From positions 31,967 to 95,966 of the forward strand of contig NZ_NVQE01000022.1 of NCBI RefSeq assembly GCF_002591975.1: 64,000 bases of DNA. The letters are read 5' to 3'. Source of the DNA: Mycobacterium neglectum (GTDB taxonomy: Bacteria > Actinomycetota > Actinomycetes > Mycobacteriales > Mycobacteriaceae). The notes under the pieces were generated by a model. That model searched no databases and was not told the DNA's origin. It worked only from the letters and a program-made list of their open reading frames with translations. The translations under genes and the position numbers were made by a program. This document shows, in pieces, positions 52,905-61,598 of the stretch; the first letter of the stretch is position 1, and every line of letters begins with the position of its first letter.

Positions 52905-53281
52905 TGTCTACCCCGATCTCTGATCCAATCGAAACCCTGATGCTGGCGAACCTGCTCGAGGTCTTCAACGAACGCGACGAGGCCCCGAGGCGCGCCGCGA
53001 TCGAACGCACCTACGCACCAAATGTGCGTTGGACCGATGCAGAGGGTGTGAGCACCGGCCGCAATGCGCTCGAAGCGAAATGCGTGGCCTTGCAACAGCA
53101 ACTCGGAGATCTGCAATTCGCCGCGGCCGGGCCGGTGCACCGCCTGCCGAACTTCGGGTATCTGGCCTGGAATCTCATCGACCCGACTACCGGGCAGGCC
53201 GGTATGTCCGGTTTCGACGCGGCGGTGATCGAGGACGGCGTCATCAGCGCGCTCTACACGGTGCTCATACCGCCACAGTGA
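52901..53281 (+). CDS. NTF2-like (SnoaL-type) protein
   Basis: The 126-residue protein has the NTF2-like cone fold (LLEVFNERDEAPRRAAIERTYAPNVRWTDAEG). The pattern is that of hypothetical nuclear transport factor 2 family proteins. The reaction is unknown. AGGAGG stands 1-4 bases before two ATG codons; the first overlaps the thioesterase stop, the second has the better spacing. Co-transcription with TesB is likely. Confidence 0.78.
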   Translation: MMSTPISDPIETLMLANLLEVFNERDEAPRRAAIERTYAPNVRWTDAEGVSTGRNALEAKCVALQQQLGDLQFAAAGPVHRLPNFGYLAWNLIDPTTGQAGMSGFDAAVIEDGVISALYTVLIPPQ

Positions 53282-53352
53282 CGCGGTCGCACGCGTGAGA
53301 TCACCGTGGCGGGGTATCCCAAGCGGGACTTGTCCCCTTCAGGAAGGCATCT

Positions 53353-54354
53353 ATGACCGCGCCACAACCGCGGCTTGACCAGCGGGATCTGGCAGAAGCC
53401 GAACGCGTGGTCGCGGCGGTGTCCTCGGCCTTCTCGGCCAAAGTGGTCGGTCAGGAGCACCTGCGGGAGTCGCTGCTCATCACCCTTCTCGCCGGTGGGC
53501 ACCTGCTGATCGAGAGCGTCCCCGGCCTGGCCAAGACCACCGCCGCCCGCGTCATCGCCGAATCAATCCAGGCCGGATTCCGACGCATTCAGTGCACCCC
53601 CGACCTGTTGCCCAGCGACATCATCGGCACCCAGATCTATGAGGCGGCCACCAACTCCTTCGTCACCCAACTCGGGCCGGTGCACACCAATATCGTGCTG
53701 CTCGACGAGATCAACCGGTCCAGCGCGAAGACCCAGAGCGCGATGCTCGAGGCCATGGAGGAACGCCAGACCACGATCGCCGGAGTGGAATACGCGATCC
53801 CCGAACCCTTCCTCGTCATCGCCACCCAGAACCCGGTCGAACAGGAGGGCACCTACCCGCTGTCGGAGGCACAGACCGACCGATTCATGCTCAAGGAACT
53901 CGTTGCGTACCCCTCGATCAACGACGAGGTCGAGGTCGTGTTGCGGATGGACGCCGGCCTGTACGAGAAGAACCACCGCACGGCACCGGTGGTCGGTATC
54001 GACGATATTCGGCGCGTGCAGCACCTTGTCGGAACCGTGCACATGGACCGGGACCTGATCGAGTACGCCAGCCGATTGGTGAACGTGACGCGGGAACCCG
54101 AGCGGTATCTCGCGGCGAACATCGCCCGGTTGATCGAATACGGCGCCAGTCCGAGGGCGACGATCGCGTTCTGCCGGACAGCGCGTGCCCTTGCCGTCGT
54201 CCGAGGCCGCAACCACGTCGTACCCGACGATGTGGCTCGGGTCGCCCATCGCGTGCTGCGGCACCGCCTGATCCTCGGCTTCGAGGCGGCCAGCCTGCAA
54301 CTCACACCCGACACGGTGGTCGACGCGGTGCTGGCTGCGGTGCGGGTGCCGTGA
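53353..54354 (+). CDS. MoxR-family AAA+ ATPase
   Basis: The 333-residue AAA+ ATPase has Walker A SVPGLAKTT at about 55-63, Walker B IVLLDEINR at about 114-122, sensor 1 in ATQNPVEQEGTYPL and a C-terminal lid. MoxR ATPases work as chaperones for VWA-domain partners in maturation of metalloenzymes or cell-envelope functions. The next five genes are the usual partners. The start ATG has AGGAAGG six bases upstream. Confidence 0.92.
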   Translation: MTAPQPRLDQRDLAEAERVVAAVSSAFSAKVVGQEHLRESLLITLLAGGHLLIESVPGLAKTTAARVIAESIQAGFRRIQCTPDLLPSDIIGTQIYEAATNSFVTQLGPVHTNIVLLDEINRSSAKTQSAMLEAMEERQTTIAGVEYAIPEPFLVIATQNPVEQEGTYPLSEAQTDRFMLKELVAYPSINDEVEVVLRMDAGLYEKNHRTAPVVGIDDIRRVQHLVGTVHMDRDLIEYASRLVNVTREPERYLAANIARLIEYGASPRATIAFCRTARALAVVRGRNHVVPDDVARVAHRVLRHRLILGFEAASLQLTPDTVVDAVLAAVRVP

Positions 54355-54358
54355 GGCC

Positions 54359-55231
54359 ATGGGCTCCCATCTCGACCGCGCCAAGCAGTTCTTCGGCCGC
54401 GACACGACCGGACTGCTGGACGGTGGCCGATACGCGTTGGTGCACACCCGCAGCCTCGAGTTCGACGACCTGCGGCCGTATGTGCCGGGCGACGACGTCC
54501 GCGATATCGACTGGAAGGCGACCGCACGGTCGGGCCACGTTCTGATCAAACGCTTTGTCTCCGAGAAACACCACAAGATCCTGGTGATCGCCGACGCCGG
54601 CCGGAACACCGTTGCGCAGGCCCCTTCAGGCGAGCGCAAGCGCGACATCGCATCGCACGTCATCGGCGCCATCGGCCTGATCACACTGCGCCGGTCCGAC
54701 GAAATCGGAATGGTGTTCGGCGACGTCCGTGGGAGTGTCGACATCCGCCTGCGCCGAGGCGAGACGCACATCGAGAGCATGTTGCATCGGTTTCACCACC
54801 ATACCGCCACGGCACCGGCACCCAGCAGTGTTGTCACGCAATTGAATTGGGTGGCCAAGCACTACCGTCGTTCGATGTTGATCTTCGTCGTGTCCGACGA
54901 GCCAGAGATCAGCGACGCTCTCAGCGAGGTTCTGACCCAGCTCACCGCGCGCCACGACGTGCTGTGGGCCATGGTCGCCGATATGGCTGCGGTCGGGTCC
55001 GTCGATGATGAGGACGACGGTTACGACGTCGCCGGTGGCCGCGTCGTACTGGGCGGTACCGCACTCGGCCCACAGGTTGTCGAGGCGTACCGCCGGGCCG
55101 AATTAGAACGGCGGGAGCACCTCTCGACCTTCATGACCACGCACGGTGTGCCGCATGCTCGATTCACCGGCAGCACCCGCATCAGGGCCGGACTGACGGC
55201 AATGACCGGAGCGTTTGCCCGTGTCAGATGA
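54359..55231 (+). CDS. DUF58-domain protein of the MoxR operon
   Basis: The 290-residue protein carries the DUF58 motif YVPGDDVRDIDWKATAR at about 41-57 and a VWA-like fold (ILVIADAGRNTV). DUF58 proteins are constant partners of MoxR ATPases. The ATG begins four bases after the MoxR stop. The metal-site motif DxSxS is degenerate (DAGRN), so it may be structural rather than metal binding. Confidence 0.88.
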   Translation: MGSHLDRAKQFFGRDTTGLLDGGRYALVHTRSLEFDDLRPYVPGDDVRDIDWKATARSGHVLIKRFVSEKHHKILVIADAGRNTVAQAPSGERKRDIASHVIGAIGLITLRRSDEIGMVFGDVRGSVDIRLRRGETHIESMLHRFHHHTATAPAPSSVVTQLNWVAKHYRRSMLIFVVSDEPEISDALSEVLTQLTARHDVLWAMVADMAAVGSVDDEDDGYDVAGGRVVLGGTALGPQVVEAYRRAELERREHLSTFMTTHGVPHARFTGSTRIRAGLTAMTGAFARVR

Positions 55232-55694
55232 GCTGGTCGGTTTCGTCATCGGACCCACCCCGTACTCGTCGTGGTGGCTCTGGTTGGCGGTCCTTTTGGT
55301 GCTGGTCCTGATCGGCTGGTACGCAGCCGTGTTGGTGTTCACGATGCCGGGGCGACGGATCCGCGGCCTGCCCGTCATCGGAGCCGCCCGCAGCGAACTG
55401 GTCAAACGACGGTCCGCCCGGGCGGTGCGCGCCATCGGCGAGCGCTACCGCACCGGTGAACTGGCCGCGGCGCCTGCCGCCGCAGCCGTCAGCCGGGAGG
55501 TACGGGCGTTCCTGCACGCGGCGACCGGAGCCAGGGCTGAGTACATGCAGGTGGACGCCATCGCCGCTGGCGAGCTGGCCTCGGCTGCACCGGTTTTGGC
55601 TGATCTGATCGACGCCCAGTTCAACGCCGACACCGTCGTCGACGTCGGGGCAGTGAGCGACTCCGCCGAGGAGCTGATCCACTCATGGAGTTGA
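55221..55694 (+). CDS. Single-span membrane protein of the MoxR operon
   Basis: The 157-residue protein has one strong membrane helix (WWLWLAVLLVLVLIGWYAAVL) near the N-terminus, described here by its ends WWLW and AAVL, then a basic stretch (RRIRG, KRRSARAVRAIGERYR) and an alanine-rich helical domain of about 100 residues. It matches the DUF4381-like or BatB-helper position in such operons. The start used is GTG at 55221, overlapping the DUF58 stop by 11 bases; a TTG two codons earlier is possible. The 3' end overlaps the next gene by 10 bases. Confidence 0.75.
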   Translation: MSDELVGFVIGPTPYSSWWLWLAVLLVLVLIGWYAAVLVFTMPGRRIRGLPVIGAARSELVKRRSARAVRAIGERYRTGELAAAPAAAAVSREVRAFLHAATGARAEYMQVDAIAAGELASAAPVLADLIDAQFNADTVVDVGAVSDSAEELIHSWS

Positions 55695-56659
55695 CCTGGT
55701 GGGTGGTGGCGATCGCAGGCTGTCTCGGGTTGGCGAGCTGTATCGCGGCGGTGCTACTGCAGCAGAAGCGTTCCCAGCATCGGCGGTTGCGTCTGCTGGC
55801 CAACGTCGGGCGGCTGACCCGGCTGCCGGAGTATCGGCGGGCAGCCCGCCTGCGTACCTTGTCGGCTGTGGCTGCCATCGTCGCGTTGACGGTGATCTTC
55901 GGTGCCTCCGTGATCGCCGCCGCGCGTCCCGTCGGATTGCCCTCAGCCGCAAAGCAATCTCAGGGAGTTCAGGCCGAGGACATCATGCTGTGCATGGGTG
56001 GTCCGCCAGCCGACCCCGCCGTCCGTGCGACACTCCGATACTTCGCCGAACAGGTGACGGCCTTCGGCACCCAGCGCATCGGGTTGACCTCCGCTGATCG
56101 GCGGATAGTGCCGCTGACGCGTGACTATCAATTCGCAGCAGCTCGGTTCAATGCGTACGCGGCGGCATCGGAGCAACCGGGCGACGCGGCAACCTGGGTG
56201 TCTGGCATCTCCTACGTCAACTACGCCGGGGGCGTCGAGGACGTTATGGCGATGTGTCTGACGGGCTTCCCGTCCTCCGATGAGGAGCCGGCACAACGGC
56301 GTTCGCTGATCTACGTCGGACCGGGATCGCTTCGCGCGCCCGGTGACACCCGGCCCACCCTGTTCACTCCCGATGCGGTCCGCGGTCTGGCGGAGGACGC
56401 CGGTGTTCAGATCAACGTACTGTTCACCGAAACGCCCAACGGCGCGCTGGACGCTGTGGCCCGCGAGAGCGGTGGCCGCTCGTTCTCCCCGAATTCCAAT
56501 ACGGTCGCCGACTTGACTGAGATCAGAGACCACCCGCCACCGCCGACCGCCGCAACGGACGGTGCCGTCCGTGCGACCGAAACACCCGATATACCAGTGA
56601 TAGTGGCCCTGGTGGCACTGATTGGCCTGGTGCTGTGGCCGCTGGTGGTGCGGCGATGA
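55685..56659 (+). CDS. Membrane protein with degenerate VWA-like domain
   Basis: The 324-residue protein has two N-terminal and one C-terminal membrane helices with a VWA-sized region in between. The start of that region, AEDIMLCMGG, has no DxSxS motif, so the metal site is lost or is of another kind. It is followed by a fully VWA-like partner. Such pairs, one active and one degenerate, are known in BatA/BatB-type operons. Its stop overlaps the next start (ATGA). Confidence 0.78.
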   Translation: MELTWWVVAIAGCLGLASCIAAVLLQQKRSQHRRLRLLANVGRLTRLPEYRRAARLRTLSAVAAIVALTVIFGASVIAAARPVGLPSAAKQSQGVQAEDIMLCMGGPPADPAVRATLRYFAEQVTAFGTQRIGLTSADRRIVPLTRDYQFAAARFNAYAAASEQPGDAATWVSGISYVNYAGGVEDVMAMCLTGFPSSDEEPAQRRSLIYVGPGSLRAPGDTRPTLFTPDAVRGLAEDAGVQINVLFTETPNGALDAVARESGGRSFSPNSNTVADLTEIRDHPPPPTAATDGAVRATETPDIPVIVALVALIGLVLWPLVVRR

Positions 56660-57588
56660 CGCTGCATCCCGTGCTACCACCGTTACTCCTGGTTGCCATG
56701 GCCGCATTGCTGGTTGTCGCGCAGATCCTCGCGCTGCGCCGTTGGCGGGCGTCCGGCCGCAACCGGACGATGCTGTGGCGCTGGCTTCTTGTCACGTGCG
56801 CTGCCCTGCTGCTTGTCGTCGCGGCCGCCCGGGTGACGATGGTATCCGGCGATGAGGCCCCCACCCGGATCGCCGGGGACACAGAGCCGAACGTGTTCCT
56901 GGTCCTCGACCGCTCACCGGATATGGCGGTGCGCGATGTCGACGGCCGAACTCGAATGGAGTTGGCGCGCGACGATCTCGAGGTGCTCATCGACCGCTAT
57001 CCGCGTGCCCGGTTCGCCGTGATCGGGTTCTCCTCGGCCCCTTCGCTGGACTGGCCACTGTCGGCCGATACGTGGAGCCTGCGACCGGTCCTGGACACCA
57101 TCACCCCGTACGCATTCGGTCCCGACGACGTCACACTGACCAATGCCGGCGCGGCGAGCACCGTGCTGCGCTACCAGTTGATCAGCGCGGTCCAGCAGTA
57201 TCCGCGGGCCACGACGCTGGTCTTCTACCTCGGTGCCGGCGCCCCTGAGTCAGATCTGCCTGCAAGGGAATTCGTTCCACCGGCGGAGGCGGTCGACGGC
57301 GGGGCGGTGCTCGGCTACGGAACCCGCGCCGGCGAGCCGACGCTGCGGGGCGTTGCCGGCCAGCTGGGTGTGCCGTTCGTCGCGCGCACCGATGGAGCAC
57401 CGCTGACCGCGGAACTGCCGGAAAGCAGAACGGAAGAGCCAACGACGGCTCTTGCCTCCGCGGGCGCAGAGACTGAAACATATTGGCTGCCTGCCCTCGT
57501 CGCCGCGGTGCTCATCCTGATCGAGCTCTACCTCGTGCTGCGCGACCTGCGACGCAGCAGGTTCGTCAGCGTGGACGTGACGCCATGA
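56656..57588 (+). CDS. Membrane-anchored VWA-domain protein (BatA-like)
   Basis: The 310-residue protein has two N-terminal helices, a VWA domain starting VFLVLDRSPDMAV, where the MIDAS pattern DxSxS is DxSxD, and a C-terminal helix ending in a short basic tail. A hydrophobic strand core with RFAVIGFSS and TLVFYLGAGAPESD fits the VWA fold. MIDAS metals usually mediate partner binding. The start is the ATG overlapping the upstream stop. Confidence 0.85.
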   Translation: MTLHPVLPPLLLVAMAALLVVAQILALRRWRASGRNRTMLWRWLLVTCAALLLVVAAARVTMVSGDEAPTRIAGDTEPNVFLVLDRSPDMAVRDVDGRTRMELARDDLEVLIDRYPRARFAVIGFSSAPSLDWPLSADTWSLRPVLDTITPYAFGPDDVTLTNAGAASTVLRYQLISAVQQYPRATTLVFYLGAGAPESDLPAREFVPPAEAVDGGAVLGYGTRAGEPTLRGVAGQLGVPFVARTDGAPLTAELPESRTEEPTTALASAGAETETYWLPALVAAVLILIELYLVLRDLRRSRFVSVDVTP

Positions 57589-58277
57589 CCACGCGGATTC
57601 GGCTGCGTCGTCGTCTGCTGGTGTTCTCCGCACCGGTGGCGCTGCTCCTCGTCGTCGTCATCGTCAAGTCGCTGTCGGTGGTGATCGCCGGAGATTCTGC
57701 CGCCACTGCGTTCGCCGAGCGGCACAACGCCGGATTGCGCCGCGCAGTGGATTCACTCACCGTGCTGAACGTGATCGAGCCGGCCAAGGCGTACTTCGCC
57801 GCAGGCAGTCTGGCGGTGCTCGACAACCGTCTCGAGGAGGCGGATCGCCAATTCAGCGAGAGCCTGGCGCGCACGGAGCTTGCCGAATCCTGCGCGGCGC
57901 GGGTAAACCTCCAACTGGTCCGCGAGACGTTGGGTGACCGCGCCGCAGCGGTGCTCGACGGGCGGACCGCGATCGCCCGATACGTCGGCGCGCGAACGGT
58001 TGTCGAACAAGCTCCCCAGGGTTGCTTCGCTGGAAACGACGACGCGGATTCGCAACGGCGGATTCTCCGCAACGACGCGCTGCCCCGTCTCAATGCGAAG
58101 ATCGATGCCGCACAGGTCGCGCCGCCCCCACCTCCGCCACCGGCAGGAACGCCGGCCGCACCGCCGCCACCGGCGCAAGCAGGAGGGACCTCCACCGATA
58201 CCGACGCGCAATTACGCCTCGAACCCGGCACACCGATGGAGCAGCTACAGCAGATTCTGCGTGACGCCGCGGCCTGA
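57585..58277 (+). CDS. Membrane-anchored TPR-like protein (BatC-like)
   Basis: The 230-residue protein has an N-terminal membrane helix (LLVFSAPVALLLVVVIVKSL), then a helical TPR-like segment (AKAYFAAGSLAVLDNRLEEADRQF) and a Pro-rich linker (about 180-205) ending in a short acidic and Gln-rich tail. It is the last of six overlapping or nearly overlapping genes. TPR members of such operons scaffold the VWA proteins. Confidence 0.78.
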   Translation: MTTRIRLRRRLLVFSAPVALLLVVVIVKSLSVVIAGDSAATAFAERHNAGLRRAVDSLTVLNVIEPAKAYFAAGSLAVLDNRLEEADRQFSESLARTELAESCAARVNLQLVRETLGDRAAAVLDGRTAIARYVGARTVVEQAPQGCFAGNDDADSQRRILRNDALPRLNAKIDAAQVAPPPPPPPAGTPAAPPPPAQAGGTSTDTDAQLRLEPGTPMEQLQQILRDAAA

Positions 58278-58456
58278 CCAGTGGCTGATGGCGCTATTCA
58301 CGCATCCTTCTAAGCTCGCGGCGGGTCCGCTCGGCGAAGCTGTCGGCTCCCATGTGTAGGAACATCTCATGTGCGACGTGCAATTCGGCGCGGCGGTTTT
58401 CGCGACGCAGCCACTGTGGCCCCGGGGTTGTAGTGCGGTCCGTAGCAGTGACTGCG

Positions 58457-58732
58457 CTAGCCGCCGCCGGTGTTGATGTTGGACGACAGCGTGAGCATCT
58501 GGCCGTTCTTGCACACGCCCCAGCGGCCGCCCCAGCCGGACGTCCATACGACGGGCTCGCCGAGCCAGACCTGGGTCGGCTTCGGCGGGGCGTGGGGTGG
58601 CGGTATCTCACCCTGGGGAAGGGAACACGGTGGCGGCTGGGCAATCGACAGTCCGGCGCCCATGCCGAGGGCTGCTGCGCTCATGCCGCCGGCGATCGCA
58701 AGGGCACCCAAAGTGGTCTTGATCGATGGCAT
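58457..58732 (-). CDS. Small exported proline-rich protein
   Basis: This 91-residue product has a Sec signal (MPSIKTTLGALAIAGGMSAA) followed by a Pro-rich stretch and a short mature end with two Cys, PPPCSLPQ and GVCKNGQ, and four Trp, ending NTGGG. The ATG at 58732 is chosen because GGAG stands 8 bases upstream; an ATG and a GTG just before it are alternatives. Similar short Pro/Trp-rich secreted proteins are known in mycobacteria without function. Confidence 0.7.
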   Translation of the reverse strand: MPSIKTTLGALAIAGGMSAAALGMGAGLSIAQPPPCSLPQGEIPPPHAPPKPTQVWLGEPVVWTSGWGGRWGVCKNGQMLTLSSNINTGGG

Positions 58733-58851
58733 CAGCATCACTCCAGCATCACGATTCGAACCGGCTAATTAGTAGAAGTAACCACCCTACGGGATGCTCA
58801 AACACGCGGGCAGCACTGTGACACCTGGACCGTAGAATGTAACGTCGCACT

Positions 58852-59691
58852 ATGACTCGAGTCTCGGTGATCACAGGTGGTGCGGGCGGCATGGGGCTGG
58901 CCACGGCGAAGATCGTCGGGAGCGACCACACCGTCGTGCTCTGCGATATCAGGCAGGAGCGCCTCGACGCCGCGGCTGACGCGCTGACGGATCTCGGTGT
59001 CACGACCACTGCCGTCAACGGCGACGTCACCGACCGGGACGCCGTCACCCGACTGTTCGAAACCGCAGCCGGTATTGGCACGGTTGCCTCGGTCATTCAC
59101 ACGGCCGGGGTCAGCCCGAGCATGGGCGATGCCGACTACGTCATGCGGACCAACGCGGTGGGCACGGTCAACGTCAACGAGGTCTTCTACGAGTCGGCGT
59201 CCGAGGGCGCGGCCATCGTCAACGTGGCGTCGATGGCCGCCCACATGCTGCCCGACGAGCTGATTCCGGCCGCGCAGTTCCCGACCGCATTGACCGACGA
59301 AGCCGCTTTCATGACGGCGATGCTGTCGGCCTGCGACATCGCCGGCGATGAGGCGCGATCCGGTATCGCCTACGCGATCAGCAAGAGCTTCGTCCGGTGG
59401 TACAGCACATCGCAGTGCGAGAGGTTCAACGGCAAGGGGCTGCGCGTCGTGTCGGTTTCCCCTGGTTCCATCGACACCGAGATGGGCCGGCTCGAGGAGC
59501 AGGCGGGCGCGGGTGCGATGGTCGCCGACGCCGCGGTCCCACGCTGGGGTAAGCCGGAGGAAATGGGCGCGCTACTCGCCTTCTGCGGCAGTGACGCCGC
59601 CGGTTATCTCACCGGCACCGACATCCTCAACGACGGCGGAGTGATCGCCTCGATGAAAGAGCGCGCCAGGGCGGCCGCCCAAAACGGCTGA
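58852..59691 (+). CDS. Short-chain dehydrogenase/reductase
   Basis: The 279-residue SDR has cofactor motif TGGAGGMG, catalytic Tyr and Lys in YAISK, a Ser in VASMAA and the PGSIDTEMG segment after it. An insertion of about 40 residues before the active site (HMLPDELIPAAQFPTALTDE) sets it apart from the other SDRs in the window and is common in NAD-dependent mycobacterial SDRs of steroid-like substrates. A possible -10 box, TAGAAT, lies 13 bases before the start. Confidence 0.87.
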   Translation: MTRVSVITGGAGGMGLATAKIVGSDHTVVLCDIRQERLDAAADALTDLGVTTTAVNGDVTDRDAVTRLFETAAGIGTVASVIHTAGVSPSMGDADYVMRTNAVGTVNVNEVFYESASEGAAIVNVASMAAHMLPDELIPAAQFPTALTDEAAFMTAMLSACDIAGDEARSGIAYAISKSFVRWYSTSQCERFNGKGLRVVSVSPGSIDTEMGRLEEQAGAGAMVADAAVPRWGKPEEMGALLAFCGSDAAGYLTGTDILNDGGVIASMKERARAAAQNG

Positions 59692-59703
59692 GCCGCAACG
59701 GCG

Positions 59704-60534
59704 TCAGCCGCGGTACTGCGCAACCTTCGCCGCGTACTCGTCGAGTAGCCGCAGCGACTCGTCGAGCGGCTTGGTGGGCAGAAGCAGCGCCACCTGTCCG
59801 AATCCGAGGTCCTCGACCGCGCGCCAATACTCGGGGTCGGCGGGTGTGCCGAACTGAGCCAATGGGACGTCGTGGCCCGCACCCGAACGGAGCTGTTCGA
59901 TCCGCTTCGCCAGATGTTCCACGGGAAGGGGATTGGAGATCCAGCCCGCTTCGTGCCGAATCACGCGCTTGACGGTGGCATCGGAGTCGCCGCCGATGTA
60001 GATGGGCGGATGAGGCTTCTGCACCGGCTTGGGCCGCAGGTACGACGAATCGAAGTCGACGTAGCGGCCGTGATACTCGGCGGGTTCGTTGGTCCACAGT
60101 TCCCGGATGGCCTCGATGCGCTCGTCGAGCAGCGCGCCGCGTGTCTTCGGGTCGGTGCCGTGGTGGCGCAATTCCTCGATGTTCCAGCCGGCGCCCACAC
60201 CGAACACGAACCGGCCGCCGGAGATCAGATCGATACTCGCGGCTTCCTTCGCCGTGATGATCGGATCACGCTGGATGAGCAGCGCGATGCCGGTGAACAG
60301 TTCGATCCTGGAGGTCACGGCCGCCGCGGCGGCAAGCGTGACGAACGGGTCCAGCGTCCGGTAGTAGATCGACGGCAACTCGCCGCCCATCGGATATGCC
60401 GACTCACGACTTGCCGGAATGTGGGTGTGCTCGGCGATCACGAGCGCGTCGAAACCCCGCTCCTCGATCGCCGTCGCCAGCGATACAGGGTCGATGCCGT
60501 CGTCGGTCACGAATGTAGAGATCCCGAACTTCAT
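59704..60534 (-). CDS. Luciferase-like, probably F420-dependent, oxidoreductase
   Basis: The 276-residue TIM-barrel protein has the LLM pattern GISTFVTDDGIDPVSLATA, IAEHTHIP, LLIQRDPIITAKEAASID and GVGAGWNIEE, as in mycobacterial F420-dependent LLM enzymes (MSMEG and Rv-type class). The cofactor is inferred from subgroup, not seen. The substrate is unknown. It converges with the SDR gene after 12 bases. Confidence 0.88.
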   Translation of the reverse strand: MKFGISTFVTDDGIDPVSLATAIEERGFDALVIAEHTHIPASRESAYPMGGELPSIYYRTLDPFVTLAAAAAVTSRIELFTGIALLIQRDPIITAKEAASIDLISGGRFVFGVGAGWNIEELRHHGTDPKTRGALLDERIEAIRELWTNEPAEYHGRYVDFDSSYLRPKPVQKPHPPIYIGGDSDATVKRVIRHEAGWISNPLPVEHLAKRIEQLRSGAGHDVPLAQFGTPADPEYWRAVEDLGFGQVALLLPTKPLDESLRLLDEYAAKVAQYRG

Positions 60535-60718
60535 GAACCGCTCCCATCATCGGATATGTACTGCTTAAGGCCGCCTCGATGAGATGTATTCCCCGTTGGC
60601 GGCTGCGCAAGCGTTTTGTCCAAGACCGGGCCCGCGGCGGGGGATGGTTCCCTCGCCGATGGCGAACCGAGGAGTCACGCTGGCGCGCAGGGGTTTTCCG
60701 GGTGGATTCCGGTCTGCG

Positions 60719-61522
60719 TCACCAGACGCGAACCCAGTCGACGAGCATCTCCGCGGGGTAGGTGCCGCCGCTGGGATCGCCGCCGCCGGAACCGGCGACC
60801 GCGAGACCCAAGATCGGGAACAGCGTGTAACCGGGAGTGTTGAACTGGTAGTTGGGCAGGCTGGCGGGCGTGACGGTGAAGTACGGTGCCGCACCTTCGG
60901 TGTGGTCCAGCCAGAAGCTGATGCCTGACTCCGTCCACTGGGCGCGCCATCGGTGCCATGCACTGTCCGGCGCGATGGTGTGGCTGACGTTTTCGCCGCC
61001 GTTGAGGTTGGCGTGGACGGTGGTGCCCGGGGCCCAGCTGCCGTTGCCGTACCACTCGATGATGTCGACTTCGCCGCCGTTGTCCGGACTGTTGTTGGCC
61101 AGATACCAGGCCGGCCAGCATCCCGGTGTCAGGCAGTTGAACTTGACCCGGGCTTCCCAGGTGGTGTTGATGGGGCCCCGGTATCTGCCGAAGAGCTTGC
61201 CGCTGTAGTACGTGTCGCCCTCCTTGGCGGCACGAAGCACCAGATTGGACTTGCCGTCCAGGAAGAGGTTCTTCCGGTCGTCGCGGTACTGGCCGACGTT
61301 CCCAGGCAACTCCCAGAAAGTGGGGTCCTCCATGGTCTCGCGCTCGTAGGCCGGCTCCCACTTCGAGAAGTTCGGGGCCGATCCAGCCTTCCCGTCGAAG
61401 TTATCTTCGAACAGGTAGGTGCTGGTCGACGGCTCAGCGTTGGCGGTGGGCAGGGGCATGGCGGCCGCCAGCGCGCCGATGCCGGCCAGTTGCATGACGC
61501 TTCGGCGATTCAGTTCAGGCAT
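60719..61522 (-). CDS. Tat-exported glycoside hydrolase family 16 (beta-glucanase-like)
   Basis: The 267-residue protein begins with a twin-arginine signal (NRRSVMQL and an Ala-rich core, cleavage near ANA). The GH16 catalytic motif ExDxxE is GEVDIIEW, with Glu151, Asp153 and Glu156 as nucleophile, helper and acid/base. GH16 enzymes cleave beta-1,3 and beta-1,3-1,4 glucans, agarans and related glycans outside the cell. It is divergent from an MHS-family transporter gene by 76 bases. The ATG at 61522 starts the signal; a longer frame upstream is not needed. Confidence 0.9.
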   Translation of the reverse strand: MPELNRRSVMQLAGIGALAAAMPLPTANAEPSTSTYLFEDNFDGKAGSAPNFSKWEPAYERETMEDPTFWELPGNVGQYRDDRKNLFLDGKSNLVLRAAKEGDTYYSGKLFGRYRGPINTTWEARVKFNCLTPGCWPAWYLANNSPDNGGEVDIIEWYGNGSWAPGTTVHANLNGGENVSHTIAPDSAWHRWRAQWTESGISFWLDHTEGAAPYFTVTPASLPNYQFNTPGYTLFPILGLAVAGSGGGDPSGGTYPAEMLVDWVRVW

Positions 61523-61598
61523 TCCAACAGGAAAGCCCTTCTGGCTGCCGAGCGCAAACTCCTTCGATCTTGAGGTGCGTCCAACTACCGTCGCCCGA

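Noticed and set aside
60535..60718. A possible short gene between the F420-type oxidoreductase and GH16 genes.
   Set aside because: The candidate frames run into the GH16 gene in antisense and have no ribosome binding site; I see nothing there but spacer.
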